A DNA stretch of 64,000 nucleotides, taken from the NCBI GenBank assembly GCA_946998225.1, contig CAMPYH010000001.1:248001-312000 (forward strand). The letters run 5' to 3'. The notes under the pieces are model-generated. The model had not been told where the DNA came from. It made no database searches and saw only the letters and a list, made by a program, of their open reading frames with translations. The DNA comes from an uncultured Clostridiaceae bacterium (GTDB lineage: Bacteria; Bacillota; Clostridia; TANB77; CAG-508). This document shows positions 55,314 to 63,496 of this stretch, in pieces. The position numbers and the translations under genes are program-made. The number at the start of each line of letters is the position of its first letter. The stretch's first letter is position 1.

Positions 55314-56522
55314 ATGGAATTAAGTTTAACAGGAAATGATGCAATTGCATATGCAATGAAACAATTAAATCCAGATGTAATTGCTGCATATCCAATTACA
55401 CCAAGTACTACAATACCTGAAAAAATTTCAGAATATATTAATAGTGGTCTTATGGATACAGAATTTATATCTGTTGAAAGTGAACACTCAGCAATGGCGG
55501 CAAGTATTGGAGCAAGCCTTGCAGGAGCAAGAGCAATGACTGCTACTTCTTCAAATGGCCTTATGTATATGTTTGAAATGTTACATATAGCATCAGGTCT
55601 TAGAACATCACTTGTACTGTCACTTGTTACAAGAGCAGTATCTGCACCTCTTAATATTCATAATGATCATTCAGATGCTATGGAAATGAGAAATACAGGG
55701 TTTATTATGCTTTTTAGCGAAGACAATCAAGAAGCATATGATAATTTCATAATAGGAACAAAACTTGCTGAAGACCAAAGAATAAGTCTTCCACTTGCTG
55801 TAGTTCAAGACGGATATATTGTTTCACATAAAAATACAAATATGGAAGTTTTAGATGATGAAGTTGTTAAGAATTTTGTTGGTGAATATAAAAGAGAAAA
55901 CACTTTATTAGATAAAGATAATCCTGTTACATATGGTGCATTAGATTTACCACCATATCTTTTCGAACATAAAAAAGGCCAGCTAGATGCATTAATAAAA
56001 TCTAAAGATGTACTTAGAAAAATAGATGAAGAATACGAAAAAATATCTGGAAGAAAATATGATTTCTTTGAAGAATATATGTTAGATGATGCAGAAAGAG
56101 TTATAGTAATACTAGGATCTGGTGCAGGAAATGTAAAAGACGTAGTAGATGATTTAAGAGAAAAAGGAGAAAAAGTAGGCCTTTTAAAAATAAGACTATA
56201 TAGACCTTTTCCTGGAAAAGAAATTATAAATGCAATAAATTCAAAACCAAATATAAAAAGTATAGCAGTATTAGATAAAGTAATACCATTTGGAGGAGAA
56301 GGCGGAGCACTTTATTTAGACTTTGCTTCAGCATCATATACATATGGTAATGATTTAGATGGAGATAAAGATAAAAAGCAATATAATGTTTTAAACTATA
56401 TCTATGGTATTGGTGGAAGAGATTTTAAACCAGAATATATATACAAAGTATTTGAGGAATTAAAGGAAGAAAAACAAGAAGGAAAACACGTAAGATATTT
56501 AGGATTAAGAGGTGAAGAGTAA
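55314..56522 (+). CDS. porA: 2-oxoacid:ferredoxin oxidoreductase alpha subunit
   Basis: Core subunit of 402 residues. GNDAIAYAMKQLNPDVIAAYPITPSTTIPE is the Por domain start; EFISVESEHSAMAASIGASLAGARAMTATSSNGLMYMFE and FGGEGGALYLD are further family blocks. Its last base is shared with the beta-subunit ATG (TAATG overlap), so expression is coupled. Confidence 0.94.
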   Translation: MELSLTGNDAIAYAMKQLNPDVIAAYPITPSTTIPEKISEYINSGLMDTEFISVESEHSAMAASIGASLAGARAMTATSSNGLMYMFEMLHIASGLRTSLVLSLVTRAVSAPLNIHNDHSDAMEMRNTGFIMLFSEDNQEAYDNFIIGTKLAEDQRISLPLAVVQDGYIVSHKNTNMEVLDDEVVKNFVGEYKRENTLLDKDNPVTYGALDLPPYLFEHKKGQLDALIKSKDVLRKIDEEYEKISGRKYDFFEEYMLDDAERVIVILGSGAGNVKDVVDDLREKGEKVGLLKIRLYRPFPGKEIINAINSKPNIKSIAVLDKVIPFGGEGGALYLDFASASYTYGNDLDGDKDKKQYNVLNYIYGIGGRDFKPEYIYKVFEELKEEKQEGKHVRYLGLRGEE

Positions 56523-57478
56523 TGTATGTTTTAAAAAATATGGTAGGAGATACAATAAGTCGTTTTAATGCAGGACACAGAATGTGTGCTGGATGTGGAA
56601 CACCTGTTATTGTAAGAACAGTACTAAGAGCTGTTAAAAAGGAAGATCATGTTGTGGTTTCTAATGCAACAGGATGTTTAGAGGTATCTAGTACTATTTA
56701 TCCATATACAGCTTGGAAAGATTCATATATTCATACAGCTTTTGCATCTTCTGCAGCGGCAATATCTGGAGTTGAAGGTGCATATAATGCATTAAAAAGA
56801 AAAGGAAAACTAAAAGAAGGTGATACTAAATTTATAGTTTTCTCTGGTGATGGTGGTACATATGATATAGGTCTTCAAAGTCTATCTGGAGCAATTGAAA
56901 GAGGACATGACTTTACATATGTTTGCTACGATAACGGTGGATATATGAATACAGGAATACAAAGATCTTCAGCTACACCTGAATTTGCAAAGACAACAAC
57001 TACACCAATTGGAACAAAAGTATCTGGAAAAGTAGAAAAAAGAAAAGATTTAACAGGTATTATTGAAAGACATCATATTCCATATTTAGCTCAAACAGCA
57101 ATAACAAACAATTTTAAAGATTTATATACTAAATCTGAAAAAGCAATATATACTGAAGGTCCAACATTTTTAAATGTATTTTCACCATGTCCTACAGGTT
57201 GGGAATATCCTACTGAAGATATGATGGAAGTGTCTAAACTTGCAGTAGAAACATGTTACTGGCCTCTATTTGAAGTAATTGATGGTAAATATATAGTAAA
57301 CTATAAACCAGCAAATAAAAAACCTATAGAAGAGTTTTTAAAAACACAAAAAAGATTTGCACATATGTTTAAAGAAGAAAACAAATGGATGATAGAAAAA
57401 TTTCAAGAAGAAGTAGATAAAGAGTGGGAAAAACTTTTAAAACTTGAGGAGATGACAAATAAAGATGAACAAGAGTAA
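56522..57478 (+). CDS. porB: 2-oxoacid:ferredoxin oxidoreductase beta subunit (TPP-binding)
   Basis: Thiamine-diphosphate subunit of 318 residues. CAGCGTPVIVR supplies Fe-S cysteines; the TPP motif GDGGTYDIGLQSLSGAIERGHD and the following YDNGGYMNTGIQRSSATP are clear, and CPTGWEYP is near the C-terminal half. Its end overlaps the next gene by 14 nt. Confidence 0.95.
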   Translation: MYVLKNMVGDTISRFNAGHRMCAGCGTPVIVRTVLRAVKKEDHVVVSNATGCLEVSSTIYPYTAWKDSYIHTAFASSAAAISGVEGAYNALKRKGKLKEGDTKFIVFSGDGGTYDIGLQSLSGAIERGHDFTYVCYDNGGYMNTGIQRSSATPEFAKTTTTPIGTKVSGKVEKRKDLTGIIERHHIPYLAQTAITNNFKDLYTKSEKAIYTEGPTFLNVFSPCPTGWEYPTEDMMEVSKLAVETCYWPLFEVIDGKYIVNYKPANKKPIEEFLKTQKRFAHMFKEENKWMIEKFQEEVDKEWEKLLKLEEMTNKDEQE

Positions 57479-58337
57479 AAAAGAAAAATCTAAAGTAAAA
57501 GAAATATATAATAAAAAAGAAGATATAAATTATTTATCTTTTGGAGATTTCTTAGGAGAAAAAGTTACTGCAATATATACAGAGGCACATAATTTTGATG
57601 CTAGAAGAATTATAGAAAACGATATAAGAAATAGAAGTTTTAGAAATATAATGGATGATTTAGGTGTAAAACTAATATATATGCCAAATACTTTTCATAC
57701 AGATAATGTATTAAACTTAGATGAATTTCCTGAAGAAAAAGTAGGAGTATATAGAGATATAACTGAAAATGCAGAAAATCAATACATGTTAAAGTTTTTA
57801 GAATATGAAGCTGATGCAATAATAGGAAGTATGAACGGTAGACCAATTAGTATGCAGGTTGCAGATTGTAATGCAATATATTTATATGATACTAAAAACA
57901 AGGCTTATGCACTTATACATAGTGGATGGAAAGGCACACTTGATTTAATCACTAGAAAAACATTATTAAAAATGGAAAAAGATTTTAATACAAATCCTAA
58001 AGATCTTAAAGTTGTACTTGGTCCATCAATAAGCAAAGATTCTTTTGAAGTAGAAGAAAATGTATTTACTGAATTTGAAAAAATGTTAGAAAAAGAAAAA
58101 ATGAAAAAAGAAAAATATATTACTAAGCTAAAGGAAAATAATAAAAAGAATATAGATTTAAAAAGAATAATAATTGATGATCTTTTGAAATTTGGAGTAA
58201 AAGAAGAAAATATATTAAATATTGAAGAAGATACAGTAACACTAAAGTATGAAAATGGAGAGTATAAATATCATTCACATAGAAGAGATAAAGAAAAAGC
58301 AGGAAGAAATATGGCTTTAATATATTTAGAAAGATAG
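57465..58337 (+). CDS. pgeF: laccase-domain purine nucleoside phosphorylase family (YfiH/PgeF)
   Basis: A 290-residue member of the YfiH/LACC1 family, long annotated as polyphenol oxidase; characterised members cleave purine nucleosides and E. coli YfiH edits peptidoglycan precursors. The zinc-site motifs are TFHTDNV, the ADC motif in QVADCNAIYLYD, and HSGWKGTLDLI, followed by VVLGPSISKDSFEVEENV. The ending SHRRDKEKAGRNMALIYL is typical. It overlaps porB by 14 nt; many Firmicutes have it near division or wall genes instead. Confidence 0.88.
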   Translation: MNKSKKEKSKVKEIYNKKEDINYLSFGDFLGEKVTAIYTEAHNFDARRIIENDIRNRSFRNIMDDLGVKLIYMPNTFHTDNVLNLDEFPEEKVGVYRDITENAENQYMLKFLEYEADAIIGSMNGRPISMQVADCNAIYLYDTKNKAYALIHSGWKGTLDLITRKTLLKMEKDFNTNPKDLKVVLGPSISKDSFEVEENVFTEFEKMLEKEKMKKEKYITKLKENNKKNIDLKRIIIDDLLKFGVKEENILNIEEDTVTLKYENGEYKYHSHRRDKEKAGRNMALIYLER

Positions 58338-58353
58338 ATATAAAAAAATATAA

Positions 58354-58383
58354 TTGACTTGCAAAGAAAGTTTTAATTAGATA
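58354..58383 (+). promoter_or_regulatory. possible promoter of the second ABC cassette
   Basis: TTGACT (58354-58359) and, after 17-18 nt, TTAGAT/TAGATA. A moderate match, but it sits in the only intergenic gap before the cassette. Confidence 0.4.
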
Positions 58384-58405
58384 TCATGAAATCAAGGATA
58401 TGTAT

Positions 58406-58936
58406 ATGAAAAATAAAAATATAAGAGTTTTAGTTATTTTTATTTTAATTATTTTTGTTTTACTAGCTTCTTATCAGGAATATATAAAAATAAGAAGTAA
58501 TAAAAAATTAAAGCAAATAGCAAATCAGGAAAAACAAATTTTTGGAGATCCAAATTACATGCAAAATCAATATTTAAATGGAACAGTTTTGAAAAATATT
58601 GTAATAGATGATGTTAAATATAATGAATCTAAAAACACAATAGAGTATACAATAAAAAATAATAGCAACAATGAAGTGTTTATTAATAATGAGGTTCAAT
58701 ATATTTCAAATAATGATAGAATATACGCATATTCAACATGTAAAGGAAATATAAGTGACAAAAAAATATACCAAGGGAAATTACAAAAAATGCATATGAA
58801 AATATCTATTAACCCAAATGAAAAATTAGATTTTGAATTACAGTTAAATAATGTAAAACCTGAAAAAATAAATTTAAAACATATAATATATGAAGATTTT
58901 ATGACATCCAAAATTTTGGGTGTCGTTTTAAAATAA
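58406..58936 (+). CDS. unrecognised membrane-anchored extracytoplasmic protein in an ABC cassette
   Basis: A 176-residue protein: one N-terminal membrane helix (about residues 5-24) and a beta-rich extracytoplasmic part (TVLKNIVIDDVKYNESKNTIEYTIKN). That part looks like the Ig-like or FxLYD type, in which a free-energy balance of strands is typical of small accessory proteins. I chose ATG 58406 because AAGGA is 7 nt upstream; the in-frame ATG six bases earlier would be too close. It could be the accessory or immunity lipoprotein-like partner of the ABC transporter genes that follow, although there is no lipobox Cys. Confidence 0.6.
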   Translation: MKNKNIRVLVIFILIIFVLLASYQEYIKIRSNKKLKQIANQEKQIFGDPNYMQNQYLNGTVLKNIVIDDVKYNESKNTIEYTIKNNSNNEVFINNEVQYISNNDRIYAYSTCKGNISDKKIYQGKLQKMHMKISINPNEKLDFELQLNNVKPEKINLKHIIYEDFMTSKILGVVLK

Positions 58937-58960
58937 AAATTATATAAATTAGGAATTATT

Positions 58961-59770
58961 ATGAAAAAGATCTTAATAAATAAAAGAAACATTATAGTTT
59001 TTATAATGTTTATAATATCAATTTTATTTGTATTGTATTTACCCCATATTGTAGATTTTAAAACATTCAGCGTTGAACCTGCTGAGGGAAAAACAAAACA
59101 AGAATTAATAGAATTAAGAAAAGATATTACAAATCAAAATTTAAGGTATACATTAAATTTTAGTAATTATTTAAGTTTAAAATACAGAATTTCTATAGTA
59201 TTTGGGATTTTTTTAGCTTCAATTTTTTTGGATTTTAGAGACCATTTATTAAAATATAATATTGGAAGAAATAATAAATATGAAAGAGATATTAAAAAAA
59301 TTAAATTAGTATTATCATCAATTTCATCAATTTTTTCTTTGATAATAATGAGTATATTATTTATAATAGGATTGGTTGCTAAAGAATATGATGAAGTTTT
59401 GCTTTTTTTCGATAAATCTAGCATTTTATTTAATATTATAGTTGGCAATAAACTATTAGGGGTTATTTTGACTTCCATTATTGTAATGATATTTGAGTTT
59501 TTAAATACCTATTTAATATTAACAATAATTGATAGTTTTAATTTGATAAAAGGAATTTTTATAATTATATTTATGTTTTGGTTTTTGAGAGAATTGCTTT
59601 TAATAACAGGGTTATATGCTTTAACAAATGTAATTCCTAGTATAGGACTTACATATCTGGGATCAGAGTATATAAATATAAATAATTTTTTTAGTTCGAT
59701 TTTGATAATGATCTTATGGATAATAGTTTTTGGTTTTATTAAAGTTAAAGGAAATTATGAAATTAAATAG
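58961..59770 (+). CDS. ABC-2-like membrane permease subunit (first)
   Basis: A 269-residue polytopic protein with about six hydrophobic segments: an N-terminal helix (residues 10-26), an extracytoplasmic loop (about 30-65), then helices near 73-90, 112-136, 150-205 and 235-262. This is the layout of small ABC-2 permeases associated with bacteriocin immunity or lantibiotic export. No residue-level family motif is certain. Its end overlaps the next permease by 14 nt. Confidence 0.6.
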   Translation: MKKILINKRNIIVFIMFIISILFVLYLPHIVDFKTFSVEPAEGKTKQELIELRKDITNQNLRYTLNFSNYLSLKYRISIVFGIFLASIFLDFRDHLLKYNIGRNNKYERDIKKIKLVLSSISSIFSLIIMSILFIIGLVAKEYDEVLLFFDKSSILFNIIVGNKLLGVILTSIIVMIFEFLNTYLILTIIDSFNLIKGIFIIIFMFWFLRELLLITGLYALTNVIPSIGLTYLGSEYININNFFSSILIMILWIIVFGFIKVKGNYEIK

Positions 59771-60425
59771 AAGATTAAAAAAAATACTTTTATTAATAAT
59801 AAAAGTAATAATTATATATATATTATTATTCAGTATATATAAGACAAATTTTTATGAAGAAAATGGTAATTTTAATTTAGCAAATAAAGAACAATTTATT
59901 AGTTTCGGAATAAATTCTTTATATGAAAAGCATCAAGATGAATTTGTGCTAATTACTCAAAAAATAGCTACCAACAGTTTACTTATATTTACTATATATT
60001 TTTTAACTATAAAAAGAGCATCAGAAATTTTTAATGGTTTTTCTAATATGATAAGAAATCAAGTTAGTAATTTAAATCAATTAATAAAGCAAATGATATT
60101 ATTTTATATAAAGCCATTGTTAATTGAGGTTACAATTTTTATGGCAGTTGTACTTGTTTTTATTTCAATTAATAAATTAAATGGGAAATATACTTTGGAA
60201 TTTTATAAATATTTTATAAAAATGTATATATTTTATATTAATTTACCCATAATATCACTTTTATTATCAAAAAACATATCAATATATTTAATACTACTAT
60301 TTACTTTTTCAATATTTTCAACTTTTTTGATATGGCTACTTAATATTGAAATAGTAATATTAGTATATATTGCTTTATATATTTTTATATATAATTTTAT
60401 AAAATATAGAGAGGAGAGAATATAA
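59757..60425 (+). CDS. ABC-2-like membrane permease subunit (second)
   Basis: A 222-residue polytopic protein (helices near residues 9-27, 65-85, 105-145, 160-185, 190-220). I chose ATG 59757, with AAAGGA upstream, over an in-frame start 27 nt earlier that would extend into the previous gene. A paralogue or partner of the preceding permease by size and topology. Its stop overlaps the ATPase start (TAATG). Confidence 0.6.
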   Translation: MKLNRRLKKILLLIIKVIIIYILLFSIYKTNFYEENGNFNLANKEQFISFGINSLYEKHQDEFVLITQKIATNSLLIFTIYFLTIKRASEIFNGFSNMIRNQVSNLNQLIKQMILFYIKPLLIEVTIFMAVVLVFISINKLNGKYTLEFYKYFIKMYIFYINLPIISLLLSKNISIYLILLFTFSIFSTFLIWLLNIEIVILVYIALYIFIYNFIKYREERI

Positions 60426-61060
60426 TGCTTGAAATTATTGACGGTTATAAAGAATATGACGGAAAAATAGTTTTAAAAAATTTTTCACAGAAATTTAAAG
60501 ATGGAAGAATTTACGCATTAGTGGGTCCTAATGGCAGTGGAAAAACAATTGTCTTAAAAGCGTTAACTGGGTATATAAAACTTACAAAAGGTCAAGTTAA
60601 GCAAGATGAAAATATAATAAGAGAAAAAAATAATTATATTGAAAATGCTGGAATTATAATAGAAACGCCAAATTTTATTTCTGATTTTACAGTTAATGAA
60701 AATTTAGAATATTTAAAAAAAATGAGTAAAAATAAAGATGAAATAAATCTTTTAGAATGGTATAAAAAATTTAATATGGAAGAATTTGCAAATAAGGAAT
60801 TTGCAAAATTATCTCTAGGTACCAAACAGAAAGTTGGATTAATTCAAGCTTTTATGCATGATCCACAAATATATATTTTAGATGAACCTTTTAATTCGTT
60901 GGATAAAAAGACAATTGATATATTACAAAAACTTTTACTTGAGGAAAAAAATAAAGGAAAGACAATAATAATAACGACACATAATAATGATGAATTTATA
61001 AAAAAATGTGATTATCAAATTCATATGTTTGAAGGAGAAAAAATAAATTTGAAAAAATAA
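60425..61060 (+). CDS. ABC transporter ATP-binding protein
   Basis: A 211-residue ATPase: Walker A VGPNGSGKTIVLKAL, signature LSLGTKQKVGLIQAF, Walker B IYILDEPFNSLDKKT, and H-loop ITTHN. The LSLGxKQ signature is the form seen in ABC-2 drug and bacteriocin-immunity ATPases. GAGGAG lies directly upstream of the start. It energises the two preceding permeases. No regulator genes flank this cassette, unlike the 34-39 kb one. Confidence 0.88.
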   Translation: MLEIIDGYKEYDGKIVLKNFSQKFKDGRIYALVGPNGSGKTIVLKALTGYIKLTKGQVKQDENIIREKNNYIENAGIIIETPNFISDFTVNENLEYLKKMSKNKDEINLLEWYKKFNMEEFANKEFAKLSLGTKQKVGLIQAFMHDPQIYILDEPFNSLDKKTIDILQKLLLEEKNKGKTIIITTHNNDEFIKKCDYQIHMFEGEKINLKK

Positions 61061-61102
61061 TAAAAGTAATATATTATACAAATATAATATTAATAAATAA
61101 TA

Positions 61103-61229
61103 AATCTTATTTAGAGTGATTGAGGGACTAGCCCTATGAAATCACACCAACCTATTAAGTTAGGTGGTAATGCTAGAACAATGAGATAACTTGAGGCATG
61201 TAGGAGTTATCTTACATGCTTTTGTTTTA
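61103..61229 (+). promoter_or_regulatory. SAM-I riboswitch with transcription terminator, controlling metK
   Basis: P1 is TCTTAT (61105-61110) with ATGAGA (61181-61186). The conserved core is GAGGGACTAGCCCTATGAAA, CCAACC and GGTGGTAATGC; P2 pairs GTGATT with AATCAC; P3 is CCTA/TAGG. Expression platform: terminator GCATGTA (61196-61202) with TACATGC (61213-61219) and a T-rich tail, and antiterminator AGATAACT (61184-61191) with AGTTATCT (61205-61212), mutually exclusive. High SAM should stabilise P1 and release the terminator. A TATAAT (61083-61088) lies upstream. Confidence 0.93.
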
Positions 61230-61280
61230 GTAAAAAGATATATCTATATATTAATATATAAAAAAATTAAGGAGAAAATT

Positions 61281-62063
61281 ATGGTAGAAAAAGTAAACCC
61301 AAAGCATCCAGATAAGGTTGCAGACAGAATTGCAGGAGCTATAGTGGATCTTGCATATAAAAAAGAAAAGGAGCCTAAAATAGCTGTAGAAATATTAATA
61401 GGACATAGAGAGTGTAATGTAATTATTGAAACAGATGTAGATTTTGAAGAAAGTGAAATTTATGAAATAGTAGAAAGAATAGATGGAAAACAAAAATTAA
61501 ATCTACTTATTGTAGAACAAGATAAGTACTTAAATCAAAATCAAGAAGAAGGCATAAAAGCAGGAGATAATGGAATATTTAAAGGAGCTCCACTTACAGA
61601 AGAGCAAATAAAGATGTCAAAGATAGCAAGAGAAATATATGAAAAGTATGAAAGTGATGGGAAATATATATTAGATGGAGATAAATTAATTATATGTCAA
61701 AGTAATGCTGAGATAGATGATCTAAAAGCTAAATATCCAAATGCAGTAATAAATCCGCTTGGAAGCTGGACAGGCGGAACAGATGTAGACACAGGTGCTA
61801 CAAATAGAAAACTTGGTTCAGATATGGCTGATTCAGTAACAGGCGGAGGACTTCATGGCAAGGATTTATCTAAAGGTGATGTAGCTATAAATATTTATGC
61901 ATTTTTAAAAGCACAAAAAGAAAAAAGAAATGTATATATATCTTGTGCTATAGGTGATACCAAGATTGATGGAAAAGATTATTCTGAAATTGTAAAACTT
62001 GCTAAAGAGTATATAGAAAAAATTGGAGGGTTTGAAAAATTAGCAGAATGGGGATTATTCTAA
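61281..62063 (+). CDS. metK: compact S-adenosylmethionine synthetase
   Basis: Makes SAM from methionine and ATP. At 260 residues it is far shorter than the usual 380-400, but the catalytic blocks can be matched in order. NPKHPDKVADRIAGAIVDLAY corresponds to the SEGHPDK block with the active-site His. NQNQEEGIKAGDNGIF corresponds to the GAGDQG block. NPLGSWTGGTDVDTGATNRKLGSDM corresponds to the GDxGLTGRK block, and GGGLHGKDLSKGDVAINIYA corresponds to the GGGAFSGKDxxKVDRSAAY loop with both Lys. The C-terminal domain is cut back. ATG 61281 has AAGGAG; a longer frame would run into the riboswitch. The SAM riboswitch in front independently supports the call. Confidence 0.8.
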   Translation: MVEKVNPKHPDKVADRIAGAIVDLAYKKEKEPKIAVEILIGHRECNVIIETDVDFEESEIYEIVERIDGKQKLNLLIVEQDKYLNQNQEEGIKAGDNGIFKGAPLTEEQIKMSKIAREIYEKYESDGKYILDGDKLIICQSNAEIDDLKAKYPNAVINPLGSWTGGTDVDTGATNRKLGSDMADSVTGGGLHGKDLSKGDVAINIYAFLKAQKEKRNVYISCAIGDTKIDGKDYSEIVKLAKEYIEKIGGFEKLAEWGLF

Positions 62064-62079
62064 AAAAACATTCAATTTC

Positions 62080-62108
62080 TTGCTAAAAATTAAATAATGT
62101 ATTATAAT
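62080..62108 (+). promoter_or_regulatory. promoter of the Cys/Asp-rich peptide transcript
   Basis: TTGCTA (62080-62085), exactly 17 nt, and a perfect TATAAT (62103-62108); predicted start about 62115. Confidence 0.7.
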
Positions 62109-62191
62109 TTATATGTTCTTATATATGGGAAAAGCTAAATTTAGTTTTCAATTTGTTTTAGATAAAAATTTAAAGCAAAGGAGGGATACCG

Positions 62192-62299
62192 ATGATTTTA
62201 GATAAAAGAGCGCTAAACTTTTACTGTCAAGGTCCAGATGACGATGACGATGATGATGAGTGCCACTGTGAAGGAGAGTGCACTTGCGGAAAAAATTAA
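62192..62299 (+). CDS. 35-residue Cys- and Asp-rich small protein
   Basis: A short frame missed by length filters but with one of the best ribosome sites in the window, AAAGGAGGG (62178-62186), 5 nt before ATG 62192. The product has a short leader-like N-terminus (MILDKRALNFYCQGP), a run of seven Asp, and a C-terminal ECHCEGECTCGKN. Its cysteines are 12, 24, 26, 30 and 32: two CxC pairs separated by three residues. This could be a metallothionein-like metal binder or a ribosomal peptide precursor awaiting modification; I cannot tell which. It has its own promoter and terminator, and local base composition is richer in G and C than its surroundings. Confidence 0.6.
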   Translation: MILDKRALNFYCQGPDDDDDDDECHCEGECTCGKN

Positions 62300-62429
62300 G
62301 TAAGAAACCATGCGTAGAATAACAAATTAAAGTCAATTGCAAAATGCTTTTCAAATAATCACCGTTAAGCATGTCAAAAGATTTATTTTCACCAAAAATT
62401 TGATTTATCTAAAAGCATATGTAAGAAGT
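62300..62429 (+). other. 3' untranslated stretch of the small-peptide transcript
   Basis: About 130 nt without a gene. ATGCTTTT (near 62344) can pair with AAAAGCAT (near 62411), closing a long stem-loop, and ATGCTT/AAGCAT offers an alternative. No known RNA family recognised (not tmRNA, RNase P or SRP by motif). Confidence 0.35.
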
Positions 62430-62463
62430 AAAGAGGGGATATTCGTATTCCTTCTTTTTTTAT
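62430..62463 (+). terminator. terminator of the small-peptide transcript
   Basis: AAAGAGGGGATA (62430-62441) pairs over 12 positions (two G-T) with TATTCCTTCTTT (62446-62457), loop TTCG, then T tract. Confidence 0.88.
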
Positions 62464-62466
62464 ATT

Positions 62467-62495
62467 TTGATAATTATTAAAATTTAATATATTAT
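62467..62495 (+). promoter_or_regulatory. yhaM promoter
   Basis: TTGATA (62467-62472), 17 nt, TATTAT (62490-62495). The predicted start at about 62502 leaves an 11-nt leader that is almost only the GAGGTG ribosome site. Confidence 0.65.
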
Positions 62496-62512
62496 TACCT
62501 TGAGGTGATAAT

Positions 62513-63496
62513 ATGAATACAATAGAAAATCAAGTAAAAATTATTAATTTAAAAGAAGGAGATACTTTTGAAGGAAAACTCTTAGTAACAAAAATTGAAG
62601 AACTATTAACAAAAGGTGGCAAACCTTATGTATCAATAGATTTTTCAGATGATACTGGAAGTATTAATTCTAAAGTTTGGGACATGTCCAAAGATGAATT
62701 TGGATACAAGAAAGATGAAGTGGTTTTTCTAAAGGCGGTTGTTGAAAAGTTCAAGGATCTAAAACAATTTAAAATTGCAGACATTAGTCATTTAGCTACT
62801 GACGATCCAGATAATAATCCAAATGTATTTTTAAAAAGAGCTCCACTTGCTGAATCAGAAATTAAAGCAGAACTAAATAAATATATAAATATTATTTCTT
62901 CTGAAAATAAAAAGTATGGAGATATAGTTAAATATATTTTAAAAAAATACAAAGATGTATTTTTAGAACATCCAGCTGCAAAAAATGTACACCACAATTA
63001 TTTAGGTGGACTTGCATATCATGTAATTAGAATGCTTAAACATGGAGAGGCACTTACAAATGTTTATACAAGTTTAAATAAGCCTTTATTACTTGCTGGT
63101 ATATTAATACATGATGCAGGTAAGATGGAAGAACTTAGAGGACTCGGAGATATTACCTACACAATTACAGGTAGACTTTTAGGACACATTGTTATTGGAG
63201 ATACTTTAATATGTGAAGCAGCAAAAGAACTTAATTTAGATTACGAAAAAGATGAAGAAGTTTTACTTTTAAGACATTTAGTACTTGCACATCATGGAAA
63301 ATTTGAATGGGGTAGTCCAGTAATTCCTATTATTCCAGAAGCAACAGCACTTCATTCTATAGATAAGCTTGATGCAGATATAGAACAATATGAAGCGGCA
63401 TATCAAGGAATAGAAAAAGGAGAAACAAGTCCAAAGGTATTTGGATTAAATGTAGAAGTATACAAAGCTAAGAATGATGGAAAAGATGTAGAGTAG
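62513..63496 (+). CDS. yhaM: 3'-5' exoribonuclease YhaM
   Basis: Gram-positive exonuclease that trims RNA 3' ends. It has 327 residues: an N-terminal OB fold (EGDTFEGKLLVTKIEELLTKGGKPYVSIDFSDDTG) and a C-terminal HD phosphohydrolase domain with HHNYLGGLAYHVIRML, LIHDAGKMEEL, and LVLAHHGKFEWGSPVIP. The family's length is about 315. GAGGTG precedes ATG 62513. Confidence 0.93.
   Translation: MNTIENQVKIINLKEGDTFEGKLLVTKIEELLTKGGKPYVSIDFSDDTGSINSKVWDMSKDEFGYKKDEVVFLKAVVEKFKDLKQFKIADISHLATDDPDNNPNVFLKRAPLAESEIKAELNKYINIISSENKKYGDIVKYILKKYKDVFLEHPAAKNVHHNYLGGLAYHVIRMLKHGEALTNVYTSLNKPLLLAGILIHDAGKMEELRGLGDITYTITGRLLGHIVIGDTLICEAAKELNLDYEKDEEVLLLRHLVLAHHGKFEWGSPVIPIIPEATALHSIDKLDADIEQYEAAYQGIEKGETSPKVFGLNVEVYKAKNDGKDVE

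Noticed and set aside
61191..61280. Upstream extension of the metK frame
   Set aside because: It lies in the riboswitch terminator/antiterminator, has no ribosome site and encodes no MetK motif; ATG 61281 has AAGGAG.
62491..62512. Hairpin ATTATTACC/GGTGATAAT that could hide the yhaM ribosome site
   Set aside because: The yhaM promoter TTGATA-17-TATTAT predicts transcription starting at about 62502, so the left arm is not in the mRNA.
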